The translations under genes and the position numbers were made by a program. From an uncultured Bacilli bacterium (GTDB taxonomy: Bacteria; Bacillota_I; Bacilli_A; RF39; UBA660), in assembly GCA_934096275.1 (NCBI GenBank), contig CAKOLK010000002.1, positions 1 through 64,000 of the forward strand: a DNA stretch of 64,000 nt, written 5' to 3'. Shown here in pieces: positions 51,018 through 60,363 of the stretch (positions are counted from its first letter, which is position 1; each line of letters starts with the position of its first letter). The notes under the pieces were generated by a model. It worked only from the letters and a program-made list of their open reading frames with translations. It had not been told where the DNA came from and searched no databases.

Positions 51018-51797
51018 ATGGTTGAAGTGTTTGGCGTACGTTTTAATGATTCTAATAAGATATATTATTTTTTACCAAATGGGAATGAAATAAAAAAAGA
51101 TGATTATGTTGTGGTTGAAACTGAACGTGGTCAACAATTTGGAGTAATATGTACTGATAAAATTGTTGTTGATAAGAAACGTATTTCATTTGAACTTAAA
51201 AATATTTTAAAGGTTGCTGATTCTAATGATATTAGTGCTAATGAAAGAAATATTAGAGAAGCAAAAATTGCAATTGAACGTGCTAATAAGTTTGTTGAAG
51301 AATTAGGTTTGGATATGAAAATATTAGATGCATCATTTACTTTTGATCGTTCACAGCTTTTATTTAATTTTTTAGCGGATGCAAGAGTTGATTTTAGGGA
51401 ACTTGCTAAGAAACTTGCTTATGTGTATAAGACTAGAATTGAGCTTAGACAAATAGGAGTTCGTGATAAAGCAAAATGTGTTGGTGGTTATGGAGTTTGT
51501 GGTAGAAAATTATGTTGTTCTACGTTTTTGAATGATTTGAATAGTGTTTCTATTAACATGGCTAAGAATCAGAATCTTACGTTAAATCCTCAAAAAATTA
51601 ATGGTGTGTGTGGTAGATTAATGTGCTGTTTAGGTTATGAGAATGAATTATATAATGAGTACAAAAAAGATTTTCCTAAAGTAGGAGAAATTATATCTAA
51701 TGATTCTTATAAAGGTAAAGTAGTGTATGTAGATTTATTTGAAAAAATGTATAAATTAGAATTAGAAGATGGAAAAATTGTGGATGTGATGTTATGA
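51018..51797 (+). CDS. ricT: PSP1-domain regulator RicT (YaaT)
   Basis: Member of the RicAFT complex, which in Bacillus helps mRNA processing, competence and sporulation. The 259 residues contain the PSP1 domain (VVVETERGQQFGVI) and its Cys motifs CVGGYGVCGRKLCCSTF and GVCGRLMCCLGYE, which bind an iron-sulfur cluster. It overlaps pth by 4 nt. RicA and RicF are not in the window. Confidence 0.93.
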   Translation: MVEVFGVRFNDSNKIYYFLPNGNEIKKDDYVVVETERGQQFGVICTDKIVVDKKRISFELKNILKVADSNDISANERNIREAKIAIERANKFVEELGLDMKILDASFTFDRSQLLFNFLADARVDFRELAKKLAYVYKTRIELRQIGVRDKAKCVGGYGVCGRKLCCSTFLNDLNSVSINMAKNQNLTLNPQKINGVCGRLMCCLGYENELYNEYKKDFPKVGEIISNDSYKGKVVYVDLFEKMYKLELEDGKIVDVML

Positions 51798-52348
51798 AAC
51801 TAATTGTTGGTATAGGTAATCCTGGTAAAGAGTATAAAAATACTAGACATAATATTGGTTTTAATGTATTGGATAATTATGCTTCTTTCCATTCGGTTGA
51901 AATTACTAAAGAAAAGTTTAATGGATTGTATGTTGATTTTATTTTGAATGGTGAGAAAATTATTTTATTAAAACCTTTATCATATGTTAATTTATCAGGT
52001 GTTGTTGTAAAAAAATATGTTGATTATTTTAATATTTCGGTTGATGATGTTTTAATTATAAGTGATGACTTAGATTTAGATTTTGGAAAGATTAGACTTC
52101 GTTTATCTGGTTCATCTGGAGGGCATAATGGTCTTAAGAGTATTGAAGCAAATCTAGGTACTAAAAATTATAAACGTATGAAGTTTGGCATTTCTAATAA
52201 TAGAAGTATTGATACTAAAGATTATGTTTTGGGTAATTTGTCTTCTTTAGAAAATAAAAAACTTAATGAAATATTACCTATTACTGTTAATATTTTAGAT
52301 GATTTCATGGTTATGTCTTTTACTAATTTGATGAATAAATATAATTAG
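51794..52348 (+). CDS. pth: Peptidyl-tRNA hydrolase
   Basis: Recycles peptidyl-tRNA. The 184-residue protein has GIGNPGKEYKNTRHNIGFNVLD with catalytic His, LLKPLSYVNLSG, and GKIRLRLSGSSGGHNGLKSI. pth before mfd is the Bacillus spoVC-mfd order. Confidence 0.97.
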   Translation: MKLIVGIGNPGKEYKNTRHNIGFNVLDNYASFHSVEITKEKFNGLYVDFILNGEKIILLKPLSYVNLSGVVVKKYVDYFNISVDDVLIISDDLDLDFGKIRLRLSGSSGGHNGLKSIEANLGTKNYKRMKFGISNNRSIDTKDYVLGNLSSLENKKLNEILPITVNILDDFMVMSFTNLMNKYN

Positions 52349-52357
52349 GGTGATACT

Positions 52358-55300
52358 ATGAATGTTTTAGATAAATTAAGTACTTTTTCTTATAAAAATG
52401 ACATTAGTTTATTTGGTTTAACTAATGAGTTTTTTGCTGTTATTATTAATAAGTTTTTTAATAGTATTGAAGATGGTATTTTGATTGTTGCTCCAAGTAT
52501 GTTTGAAGCAAAAAAAATATATGAGGCTATAAACAGATATAATGATAATTGCTTTTTGTTTGAGACTGATAGTTTATCTTTTGTTAATGCACTTGCTACT
52601 AGTCCTATTCTTAAAACAGAGCGACTTTCTGTTTTGAACGAACTTTTAGATAATAAAAAGAGAATTGTTGTTACAGATTTGGTTGGTTATTTAAAACATC
52701 TACCTCCAGTTAATGATTATGCGGATAAAATTATTGAATTATCTGTTGGAGATAGTATTTCTATTGAAACTATTATTACAAGACTTGATGATTTGGGATA
52801 TAAAAGAGAAGATTTAGTTGTAAAGATGGGTGATTTTGCTGTTAGGGGATATATATTAGATATATTTTTGATTGATAGTGATAATCCGATAAGAATAGAG
52901 TTTTTTGGTGATGATATAGAATCTATCCGTTTTTTTAATTCAGATGATCAAAGATCTATTTCGAATGTTAATTCTATTAAAATATATCCTAATGATGAAA
53001 TTGATACTAATGAATATGTAAATATTTCATCTTATTTGGGTGATTGTTATAATGTTTTTAAAGATTATAATCAAATTGGTGTTTCATATAAGAATATGGT
53101 TCAAGAGTTTTTTGATTATGGTGATGAACAATCATTGTTTTTTAAATTAGAGGATATTCCATTAAATAAGGTTATATATTATAATGATTTTGATAACTAT
53201 AAACAAAGTAATAATTTTATTGATTTTTGCTGTTCTAATTTAGATTACAATGGAAATGATATTACTTATTTTAATGATTATGTTAAAAAGCATTTATCTT
53301 TGAAAAAGACAATAGTTATTTGTTTGTCTGATAAAAAAAATATTAATGATTTATTTGATTTTCCATATGTTTTGACTGATTTAAATAATATATTTGATGA
53401 AAAAGTAAATATCGTGACTTTTCCTTTAGGAGAGGGTTTTTCTATTGATAATTATATTTTTGTTAGTGAAAAGGAATTGTTTAATAAGGTTTTTGTTAAG
53501 AAAAGGGCGGTTAAGTTTAAATATTCTAAGAGAATAAATGATATAACAAAACTTGATATTGGTGATTATGTTGTTCATGAAGCTTGTGGTATTGGTATTT
53601 ATAATGGTATTAAAACTCTTACTAAAAATGGAGTTTTGAACGATTATATAGAGGTTCTTTATGCAAATGGGGATAAATTATTTATTCCTGCTTCTAAAAT
53701 AGAGTTAATTAGTAAGTTTTCTGGAAAGGAAGGATATGTTCCAAAAGTTAATTCTTTGAATAGTAATGCATGGGAAAAAGCTAAAAGAAGAGTTAGTCAA
53801 AAAATAAAGTATGAGGCTGAAAGACTTCTTAAGGTGCAAGCTGAAAGAAAATTAAAAAAAGGTTTTGCTTTTAGTAAGGATAATGAACTTCAAATTATGT
53901 TTGATAATGAATTTTCATATGATGCTACTGATGATCAAATTAGGGCTACTATGGAGATAAAAAAAGATATGGAAAGTGATATTCCAATGGACAGATTGCT
54001 TTGTGGTGATGTTGGTTATGGAAAGACTGAAGTTGCTTTTCGAGCTATGTTTAAAGCTGTATTAGACAATAAACAAGTTATGTATCTTTGTCCTACTACA
54101 CTTTTATCTAGACAACAATATATGAGTGCTCTTGCTAGATTCAAAAGTTTTCCTGTTAGAATAGAATTATTAAATAGATTTGTATCTTCTAAAAATGCTA
54201 AAAGGATAATTGATGATTTCAATAAGGGAAATGTTGATATTTTATTTGGAACTCACAGAATACTTAGTGATGATATTAAACCTAAAGATTTAGGACTTTT
54301 AGTTATTGATGAGGAGCAACGTTTTGGGGTTGCTCATAAAGAAAAAATTAAAGAGTATAAGAGTAATATTGATGTGCTTACTCTTACTGCAACTCCTATA
54401 CCTAGAACTTTACAAATGACTATTTTTGGTCTTAAAGATTTGTCTTTGATTGAAACTCCTCCGAAGGATAGGCATGCTGTACAGACTTATGTACTTGCAT
54501 TTGATAAAAATATTATTAGGGATATTATTTATAGGGAATTATCACGTGATGGGCAAGTTTTTATATTATATAATAGAGTTGAAGATATTGAGTCTAAAGT
54601 TAGAGAAATACAGATGATTGTTCCTGAAGCTAGAGTTGCTTTTGCGCATGGGAAGATGAATAAAAATGATCTTGAAAATATAATGAATGATTTTGTTCTT
54701 CATAAATATGATGTTTTAGTATGTACTACTATTATAGAAACTGGTGTTGATATGCCTAATGTTAATACTCTTATTGTTTATAATTCTGATTGGTTTGGTC
54801 TTAGTCAGTTGTATCAAATAAGAGGTAGGGTTGGTCGTAGTGATAGAATTGCTTATGCTTATTTGACATATGAAAATAATAAAGTTTTGACTGAAACTTC
54901 TATGAAGAGACTTCAAGTACTTAAAGATTTTACAGAACTTGGAAGTGGTTTTACTATCGCTGCACGTGATTTATCAATCAGAGGTTCTGGTGATATTTTA
55001 GGAAGCGAACAAGCTGGTTATATTGATTGTGTTGGTATTGATTTATATATGAAGATGTTAAATGATGAGATTTTAAAATTGAGGGGAATTGAAGTTTTAG
55101 ATAAGAATGATGATGTTATTAGTAATGTAGAGGTTACTAGCCATATTTCTGATATTTATACGAACAGTGATGAACTGAAGATTGAAATTCATAAACTTAT
55201 AAACAGTATTGATTCCTATGAAAAGTATAACTCAGTTTATAACGAACTTACAGATAGATTTGGTAGGCTTAATGATGATATTATAATATATATGAATAAA

Positions 55301-55552
55301 GAATTGTTTGAAAATTATAGTAAGAAAATTGGAATATCTAAAATAGTAGAAGATAGTTTTAGTGTATCTGTAGTGTTTAATAGTGTTAGGTCTAATTCAC
55401 TTGATTATGAAGATTTGATTATGAGATCACTTAAGATTAGTAATAGATTTTTGTTTTCTTATAAAAATAATTGTTTATTTATTAAAATCTTGAAGAATAG
55501 TGGTGAAGATAGCCCAATAGTTTTATTCAATAAACTTTTTAAAGAAATATAG
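52358..55552 (+). CDS. mfd: Transcription-repair coupling factor Mfd
   Basis: Helicase-like translocase that displaces stalled RNA polymerase and recruits UvrA. The 1064 residues include the UvrB-like N-terminal part (VVTDLVGYLKHLPP; FAVRGYILDIFLID), the RNA-polymerase-interaction domain (LDIGDYVVHEACGIGIYNGI), the helicase motor (LLCGDVGYGKTEVAFRA; LVIDEEQRFGVAHKE; TATPIPRTLQMT; YQIRGRVGRS) and the TRCF domain. It is about 100 residues shorter than Bacillus Mfd (1177), mainly in the N-terminal part and the C-terminus. Confidence 0.97.
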   Translation: MNVLDKLSTFSYKNDISLFGLTNEFFAVIINKFFNSIEDGILIVAPSMFEAKKIYEAINRYNDNCFLFETDSLSFVNALATSPILKTERLSVLNELLDNKKRIVVTDLVGYLKHLPPVNDYADKIIELSVGDSISIETIITRLDDLGYKREDLVVKMGDFAVRGYILDIFLIDSDNPIRIEFFGDDIESIRFFNSDDQRSISNVNSIKIYPNDEIDTNEYVNISSYLGDCYNVFKDYNQIGVSYKNMVQEFFDYGDEQSLFFKLEDIPLNKVIYYNDFDNYKQSNNFIDFCCSNLDYNGNDITYFNDYVKKHLSLKKTIVICLSDKKNINDLFDFPYVLTDLNNIFDEKVNIVTFPLGEGFSIDNYIFVSEKELFNKVFVKKRAVKFKYSKRINDITKLDIGDYVVHEACGIGIYNGIKTLTKNGVLNDYIEVLYANGDKLFIPASKIELISKFSGKEGYVPKVNSLNSNAWEKAKRRVSQKIKYEAERLLKVQAERKLKKGFAFSKDNELQIMFDNEFSYDATDDQIRATMEIKKDMESDIPMDRLLCGDVGYGKTEVAFRAMFKAVLDNKQVMYLCPTTLLSRQQYMSALARFKSFPVRIELLNRFVSSKNAKRIIDDFNKGNVDILFGTHRILSDDIKPKDLGLLVIDEEQRFGVAHKEKIKEYKSNIDVLTLTATPIPRTLQMTIFGLKDLSLIETPPKDRHAVQTYVLAFDKNIIRDIIYRELSRDGQVFILYNRVEDIESKVREIQMIVPEARVAFAHGKMNKNDLENIMNDFVLHKYDVLVCTTIIETGVDMPNVNTLIVYNSDWFGLSQLYQIRGRVGRSDRIAYAYLTYENNKVLTETSMKRLQVLKDFTELGSGFTIAARDLSIRGSGDILGSEQAGYIDCVGIDLYMKMLNDEILKLRGIEVLDKNDDVISNVEVTSHISDIYTNSDELKIEIHKLINSIDSYEKYNSVYNELTDRFGRLNDDIIIYMNKELFENYSKKIGISKIVEDSFSVSVVFNSVRSNSLDYEDLIMRSLKISNRFLFSYKNNCLFIKILKNSGEDSPIVLFNKLFKEI

Positions 55553-55573
55553 TTTTAGAACTATGTTTTTTTT
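55549..55573 (+). terminator. Terminator after mfd
   Basis: ATAGTT-TTAG-AACTAT followed by G and eight T, at the mfd stop. Confidence 0.8.
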
Positions 55574-55626
55574 GTGAATATTTTTGCTTTTTTATGGAAA
55601 AATAATTATGAAAGTGAGGAAAGTAA

Positions 55627-56157
55627 ATGAAGACTACTGGTGTTGTTAGAAGAATAGATGAGCTTGGAAGAATTGTTATTCCTAAGGAGATTAGAAAAAC
55701 ATTAAAAATTAAAGATGGAGAGTCTTTAGAAATATTTTTAGAAGATGGGAATATAATTTTAAAGAAGTATTCTCATTTTGATAGTTTAAAAGATTTTTAT
55801 GATAAATTTGTTGATAGTATTTCAAGTTCGATTGATAAGACTGTCTTAATTACTGATAGATGTAATGTAATTGCGGGAGCTGGTGCTTTAAAAAATAATT
55901 ATATTGATTTAGATATTTCTTCTGATGTTGATAGAATTATTGAGGAAAGAACTAATACTTTTTCATATGTTAAAACTAGTTTTAGTATAGTTAAGGATAG
56001 AGTAGATGCTATTGGGTATGTTATTTGTCCGATTATAGTTGATGGTGACGCTATTGGAAGTGTAATAATAGTTTCTGATTCTTGTGATTTAGATTCTTTT
56101 GATGAACGCACTGCGATTGCGTATTCTAAATTTTTAAGTAAATATATTGAATTATAA
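55627..56157 (+). CDS. spoVT: Stage V sporulation regulator SpoVT
   Basis: AbrB-family transcription factor of forespore development. The 176 residues have an N-terminal SpoVT-AbrB swapped hairpin (TGVVRRIDELGRIVIPKEIRKTLKIKDGESLEIFLE) and a C-terminal GAF domain (about 56-176). The full two-domain length separates it from AbrB. It lies after mfd, as in Bacillus, and has its own AAAGTGAGGAAAGTAA ribosome site. Confidence 0.95.
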   Translation: MKTTGVVRRIDELGRIVIPKEIRKTLKIKDGESLEIFLEDGNIILKKYSHFDSLKDFYDKFVDSISSSIDKTVLITDRCNVIAGAGALKNNYIDLDISSDVDRIIEERTNTFSYVKTSFSIVKDRVDAIGYVICPIIVDGDAIGSVIIVSDSCDLDSFDERTAIAYSKFLSKYIEL

Positions 56158-56175
56158 TTTTTATTATGATATAAT
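56147..56175 (+). promoter_or_regulatory. Promoter of the metG T-box transcript
   Basis: TTGAAT, 17-bp spacer, TATAAT at 56170-56175. The -35 is within the last codons of spoVT. Confidence 0.75.
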
Positions 56176-56181
56176 TTTAGT

Positions 56182-56385
56182 TAAATGTGATGAAGAAAAG
56201 TTAGGACAATTTTGAAATTGTAGAGAGTTTGTGTTTGGTGAAAACAAATATTTTAAATTGTTTGGTATGATTTTCGGAACAGGTTTTGCCCGCAGGGATG
56301 CGTTAAAAAAATAAGTTTGTAATTTTGCAAAATTAAGGTGGTACCACGGAATATTTCGTCCTTAGAGATATTTCGTTTTTTATTT
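56182..56385 (+). promoter_or_regulatory. T-box leader controlling metG
   Basis: Binds uncharged tRNA-Met to prevent termination. Seen: a stem I region with AGAGAG and a distal GGTGAAA loop, a possible specifier ATG at 56267-56269 followed by A, the T-box core AAGGTGGTACCACG at 56335-56348 and the terminator CGGAATAT...ATATTTCG plus T run (56347-56385). The AUG specifier matches the downstream gene. Confidence 0.92.
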
Positions 56386-56400
56386 ATTGGAGGGATGATT

Positions 56401-57930
56401 ATGAAAGAAAAATTTTATATTAGTACTGCGATTGCTTATACTTCTGCTAAACCACATATTGGAAACACATATGAAATTGTTTTGACAGATGCTATTGCTA
56501 GGTATAAGAGGCTTAAAGGATATGATGTTTATTTTCAAACTGGTACAGATGAACATGGTCAAAAAATAGAACAAAAAGCTATGGAAGCTGGTGTTTCTTG
56601 TAAGGAGTATGTTGATAATATTGCTAATGAAATTAAAAAGATTTGGGATGTTATGAATACTAGTTATGATAAGTTTATTAGAACTACTGATCCATTGCAC
56701 GTTGAAAAGGTTCAAAGGATATTTGAAAAGTTATATGATCAAGGTGATATTTATAAAGGAGAGTATAAAGGACTTTATTGTACACCATGTGAATCTTTTT
56801 GGACTGAAACTCAATTAGTTGATGGTAAGTGTCCTGATTGTGGTAGAGAAGTGCATGAAACTAGTGAAGAGGCTTATTTTTTTAGAATGAGTAATTATGC
56901 TTCATGGCTTGAAGATTATATTGAAAGTCATCCACATTTTATACAACCTGAATCTAGAAAAAATGAAATGATAAATAATTTTATTAAACCAGGTCTTGAA
57001 GATTTATGTGTTTCGCGTTCGTCTTTTAAATGGGGAATACCTGTCTCATTTGATGAAGATCATGTTGTTTATGTATGGATTGATGCTTTAACTAATTATA
57101 TTACTTTTCTCGGATATGATCCAGATGGTGATTCAGATGAGATGTTTAATAGATATTGGCCATGCGATGTACATGTAATAGGTAAGGATATTTTGAGATT
57201 CCATACCATTTATTGGCCAATTATATTGAAAGCTCTTGATTTAGAACTTCCTAATAAGATATTTGGTCATCCTTGGATGCTTTTTGGAAATGATAAAATG
57301 AGTAAGAGTAGAGGTAACATCGTTTATGCTGATGATTTAGTAAATGAATTTGGAGTTGATGCTGTTAGATATTATATGCTTCATGAGATGCCATTTTCAT
57401 CAGATGGAACTTTTACTAGAGAGCTTCTTATAGATAGTATTAATTCTAACTTAGCAAATGTTTTAGGCAATTTAGTTAATAGAACTATTGGTATGGTCAA
57501 CAAGTATTTTGATGGTATTGTTGAAAATAAAAATGTAAATGAAGATATTGATAATGATTTAATTAATTTGGTTTTATCTAGTAGAGATGTAGTTGATGAG
57601 AAAATGAATAATTTGCGTGTTGCTGATTCTTTAGATGCTATTTTTGATATTTTTAGAAGATGTAACAAGTATATTGATGAAACCATGCCATGGGGTCTTG
57701 CTAAAGATGAAAAGTGTTTGAATAGACTATCTACAGTTTTATATAATTTAGTTGAATCAATTAGATTTGGTGCTGTTTTACTTCAAGCATATATGCCAGA
57801 TACTAGTGAAAAAATATTTAATCAGTTAAATACAGATATTAAAAATTTTGATAGTTTAGATCAATTTGGTTATTATAAGTCTGGTACAAAATTGAATGAG
57901 TCGTTTGTTTTATTTCAACGAATTGATTAA
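56401..57930 (+). CDS. metG: Methionyl-tRNA synthetase
   Basis: Charges tRNA-Met. The 509 residues have the class I HIGH motif (KPHIGNTYEIVLTD), a zinc knuckle (CTPCESFW...CPDCGRE), KMSKS (NDKMSKSRGN) and the anticodon-binding domain; the C-terminal tRNA-binding domain seen in Bacillus MetS is absent. ATG at 56401 follows GGAGGG; the longer frame runs into the T-box. Confidence 0.97.
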   Translation: MKEKFYISTAIAYTSAKPHIGNTYEIVLTDAIARYKRLKGYDVYFQTGTDEHGQKIEQKAMEAGVSCKEYVDNIANEIKKIWDVMNTSYDKFIRTTDPLHVEKVQRIFEKLYDQGDIYKGEYKGLYCTPCESFWTETQLVDGKCPDCGREVHETSEEAYFFRMSNYASWLEDYIESHPHFIQPESRKNEMINNFIKPGLEDLCVSRSSFKWGIPVSFDEDHVVYVWIDALTNYITFLGYDPDGDSDEMFNRYWPCDVHVIGKDILRFHTIYWPIILKALDLELPNKIFGHPWMLFGNDKMSKSRGNIVYADDLVNEFGVDAVRYYMLHEMPFSSDGTFTRELLIDSINSNLANVLGNLVNRTIGMVNKYFDGIVENKNVNEDIDNDLINLVLSSRDVVDEKMNNLRVADSLDAIFDIFRRCNKYIDETMPWGLAKDEKCLNRLSTVLYNLVESIRFGAVLLQAYMPDTSEKIFNQLNTDIKNFDSLDQFGYYKSGTKLNESFVLFQRID

Positions 57931-57938
57931 TAATATGT

Positions 57939-57976
57939 AAAAAAGAGTGTAAAGTTGATATTTCTGCTCTTTTTTT
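57939..57976 (+). terminator. Terminator after metG
   Basis: AAAAAAGAG pairs with CTCTTTTTT over a 19-base loop. Confidence 0.65.
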
Positions 57977-58042
57977 GTTTGATATTGTCGAATAATGTTT
58001 TATAATTAAGGAGCAGTAAAGAATAACAAAAAGGAGATAATT

Positions 58043-58201
58043 ATGGTTGCAGAAAGATTAAAGAGGTATGCAGTAATTATGAGTGTTGTTTTTGTACTAG
58101 TTATGATTTATTTGACTAGTGTGCATTCTTTTATAGATGCATTTTATTTTCTGATTATGCTATATGGTGTATATGTATTTATAGAAACAGTAGAGGAATA
58201 G
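58043..58201 (+). CDS. Small membrane protein, 52 residues
   Basis: Not homologous to anything I recognise. AAGGAGATAATT precedes ATG; the peptide begins MVAERLKRYAVIMSV and ends VYVFIETVEE, with two hydrophobic segments (about 10-25 and 30-46) and a charged N-terminus. It is enclosed between the metG terminator and a strong one of its own, so it has a separate transcript. Confidence 0.7.
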   Translation: MVAERLKRYAVIMSVVFVLVMIYLTSVHSFIDAFYFLIMLYGVYVFIETVEE

Positions 58202-58203
58202 TG

Positions 58204-58235
58204 AAAAGTGGATGATTATTCATCCACTTTTATGA
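58204..58235 (+). terminator. Terminator after the 52-residue gene
   Basis: Perfect 12-bp stem AAAAGTGGATGA/TCATCCACTTTT with a TTAT loop. Confidence 0.82.
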
Positions 58236-58259
58236 TAAGATATTTTTGGAGGTATAGTT

Positions 58260-59018
58260 ATGTTTGATACACATTTACATTTAGTTAATGAAGGATATGA
58301 TAATATTGATAAGGTTATAAATGATGCAGTAGAGTCAGGTGTTTTATATTTGATTCTTGGTGGTTGCAGTAAAGGTGATAATATTTCTAATATTGATCTT
58401 TGCAAGAACTACAATAATTTATTTGTGACTGTTGGTTATCATCCTAGTGAAGTTAATAAATTAGATGATTCTGATTTTTTATTACTTGAAAAACAAATAT
58501 GTGACAATAAGAATAAAGTTTTAGGAATTGGGGAAATAGGTTTGGATTATCATTATGGTAAAGAAGACAGAGAGTTGCAGATTGAAGTATTTAAAAAACA
58601 ACTTTCTATTGCTAAAAAGTATGAATTACCTGTTGTTATTCATACTAGGGATGCTATGCAAGAAACATATGATATTTTGAAAGATAGTGGCGTTAAAGGT
58701 ATTATTCATTGTTTTTCTGGAAGTAAAGAGATGGCTGATAAATTTGTTGAAATCGGTTTTTATTTAGGAATAGGTGGAGTTGTCACTTTTTCTAATAGTA
58801 AACTTGGTGATGTTGTAAAAGAAATAGATTTATCTCATATTGTTTTAGAAACTGATTCTCCTTATTTATCTCCGTTTAGAGGGGAAAGAAACGAACCTAA
58901 AAATATTAAAGTCATAGCAGAAAAAGTAGCTTTCATTAAGAGTTTGAGTTTTAATGATGTAGCAAAAATTACCAGTGATAATACTATTAGATTATTTGAC
59001 TTGAGTGGCAAAATATGA
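58260..59018 (+). CDS. tatD: TatD-family metal-dependent hydrolase
   Basis: Metal-dependent DNase/hydrolase. The 252-residue protein has MFDTHLHL, GIGEIGLDYHYGKEDRELQIEVFKKQL, VVIHTRDA, IIHCFSGS and LETDSPYLSP, the metal ligands of the family. The metG-tatD order matches Bacillus metS-yabD. GGAGGTATAGTT precedes the ATG. Confidence 0.95.
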   Translation: MFDTHLHLVNEGYDNIDKVINDAVESGVLYLILGGCSKGDNISNIDLCKNYNNLFVTVGYHPSEVNKLDDSDFLLLEKQICDNKNKVLGIGEIGLDYHYGKEDRELQIEVFKKQLSIAKKYELPVVIHTRDAMQETYDILKDSGVKGIIHCFSGSKEMADKFVEIGFYLGIGGVVTFSNSKLGDVVKEIDLSHIVLETDSPYLSPFRGERNEPKNIKVIAEKVAFIKSLSFNDVAKITSDNTIRLFDLSGKI

Positions 59019-59047
59019 TACTATTTTAGTAGTTGAGGTGATTTGTT

Positions 59048-59641
59048 TTGAATCATATAAAGAAAAATAGTTTTAAAATATTAATGAGTATTTTTAGTGT
59101 ACTTGGTTTTATGTTTGTATCAGTTGGTGTTGGTATAATGTATGCGTTAGAAACTGATGAATTAAACATTAACACAATTAATGATAATAAAAATTTACTT
59201 ACTTATTCTGATTTAAAGAATGGACAGTCTGAATTGTTGGAAAAGCAGTTAAAACCAGTATTTTATAATAGTATGGCAGATGCAGTGTTTTATTCAAAGA
59301 GCTATCCTACTAGTTTTAAGGCAAAGCTAGTTCATTATGGACCTGATTGTGCTTCTTGTGGTGGTCGTCTTGGTTGTAATGGACAGAATGCTAAAAATGG
59401 CAATATATATTATAATGATAAAGAGTATGGAAAAATTAGAATTGTTGCTGCTTCAACATTATTACCATGTGGGAGTATTTTGAAAATTAATTTAGATGCT
59501 TATGATAATATGTATGTTATAGTTCTTGATAGAGGAGTGGATTCTTCGATGATTGATTTATTAAAAGAAAGTCAAAGATCTAAGTCGCCAGTTCGAACTG
59601 TAAATAATGTTGTTTTTGATATTGTTAGATATGGATACTAG
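59048..59641 (+). CDS. Secreted 3D-domain protein (YabE/Rpf-like position)
   Basis: Probable cell-wall-acting protein. The 197 residues start at TTG with GAGGTG seven bases upstream. A signal or anchor helix (about 10-32) is followed by a linker and a 3D/double-psi barrel-like domain: VHYGPDCASCGGRLGCNGQ, RIVAASTLLPCGSILKINLD and VIVLDRGVDSSMIDLL (conserved Asp residues). Several Cys in the domain may form disulfides. Bacillus has yabE, with a 3D domain, in the same place after tatD, but G5 and DUF348 parts are missing here. Confidence 0.78.
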   Translation: MNHIKKNSFKILMSIFSVLGFMFVSVGVGIMYALETDELNINTINDNKNLLTYSDLKNGQSELLEKQLKPVFYNSMADAVFYSKSYPTSFKAKLVHYGPDCASCGGRLGCNGQNAKNGNIYYNDKEYGKIRIVAASTLLPCGSILKINLDAYDNMYVIVLDRGVDSSMIDLLKESQRSKSPVRTVNNVVFDIVRYGY

Positions 59642-59670
59642 TCAATAGCTTATGTTATTGACTTTTTTTT
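59641..59670 (+). terminator. Terminator after the 3D-domain gene
   Basis: GTCAATA-(8 nt)-TATTGAC followed by eight T. Confidence 0.82.
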
Positions 59671-59755
59671 AATTTTTTTGTAAAAAATCAGAAAAAGATA
59701 TTGCAATATTTTTAAAAATATATTATCATGGTTATAGTAAAGGAGGTTAAACATA

Positions 59756-60340
59756 ATGGAAGATAATAATTCTAAGAAAATTTTGTTAACTGTTTTAGGT
59801 GTTGCAATTCTAATAGTTGCTGTTGTTGGTATTTCATTTGCATTATTTACTTCAAATGATCAAATAACTGGTGAAAATACTATTAAGTCTGGAACAGTCA
59901 CTATGAGTTTCTCAGAAAAAACAAATGGTATTACATTATCTAACGCTTTACCAATGAGCGAAGCTGATGCTTTACAACAATTAACTAATGATGGAGATTA
60001 TTTCGACTTTGATGTTGTTACTAAGACTTCTAAAGCAGGAACAGTTATTCCTTACAAGGTTTCTGTTGCTAAAATTAGTGGCGATTTAAATGATAATCAA
60101 ATAGCTATCAATCTTCAAAAATTAGGAACAGATGGTGATTATACTTCTATAATTACTAATAAAAAAGTTAGTGATTATGCAGATGGTGTAATTGTTGATG
60201 CTACTGATAATGCAGGTACTGCTGCTGGTAAAACTGATTCTTATAGATTAAGAATTTGGATTGCTAGTGATCAAGATGCTTCTGCTATTAAGGCTGACTC
60301 TAAATATTCTTTAAGAGTTAATGTTAATGGTGGTATTTAA
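59756..60340 (+). CDS. SipW-dependent TasA/camelysin-like protein 1
   Basis: Secreted matrix- or surface-type protein of 194 residues. The N-terminus NNSKKILLTVLGVAILIVAVVGISFALF is the SipW-type signal (KK, long helix, G.SFA.F), and is followed by IKSGTVTMSFSE, the first strand of the TasA-like jelly roll. It ends SLRVNVNGGI. AAAGGAGG precedes the ATG. It starts a run of six genes with a dedicated signal peptidase. Confidence 0.8.
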   Translation: MEDNNSKKILLTVLGVAILIVAVVGISFALFTSNDQITGENTIKSGTVTMSFSEKTNGITLSNALPMSEADALQQLTNDGDYFDFDVVTKTSKAGTVIPYKVSVAKISGDLNDNQIAINLQKLGTDGDYTSIITNKKVSDYADGVIVDATDNAGTAAGKTDSYRLRIWIASDQDASAIKADSKYSLRVNVNGGI

Positions 60341-60363
60341 AAATTATGAAAGGAGTTTAAACA

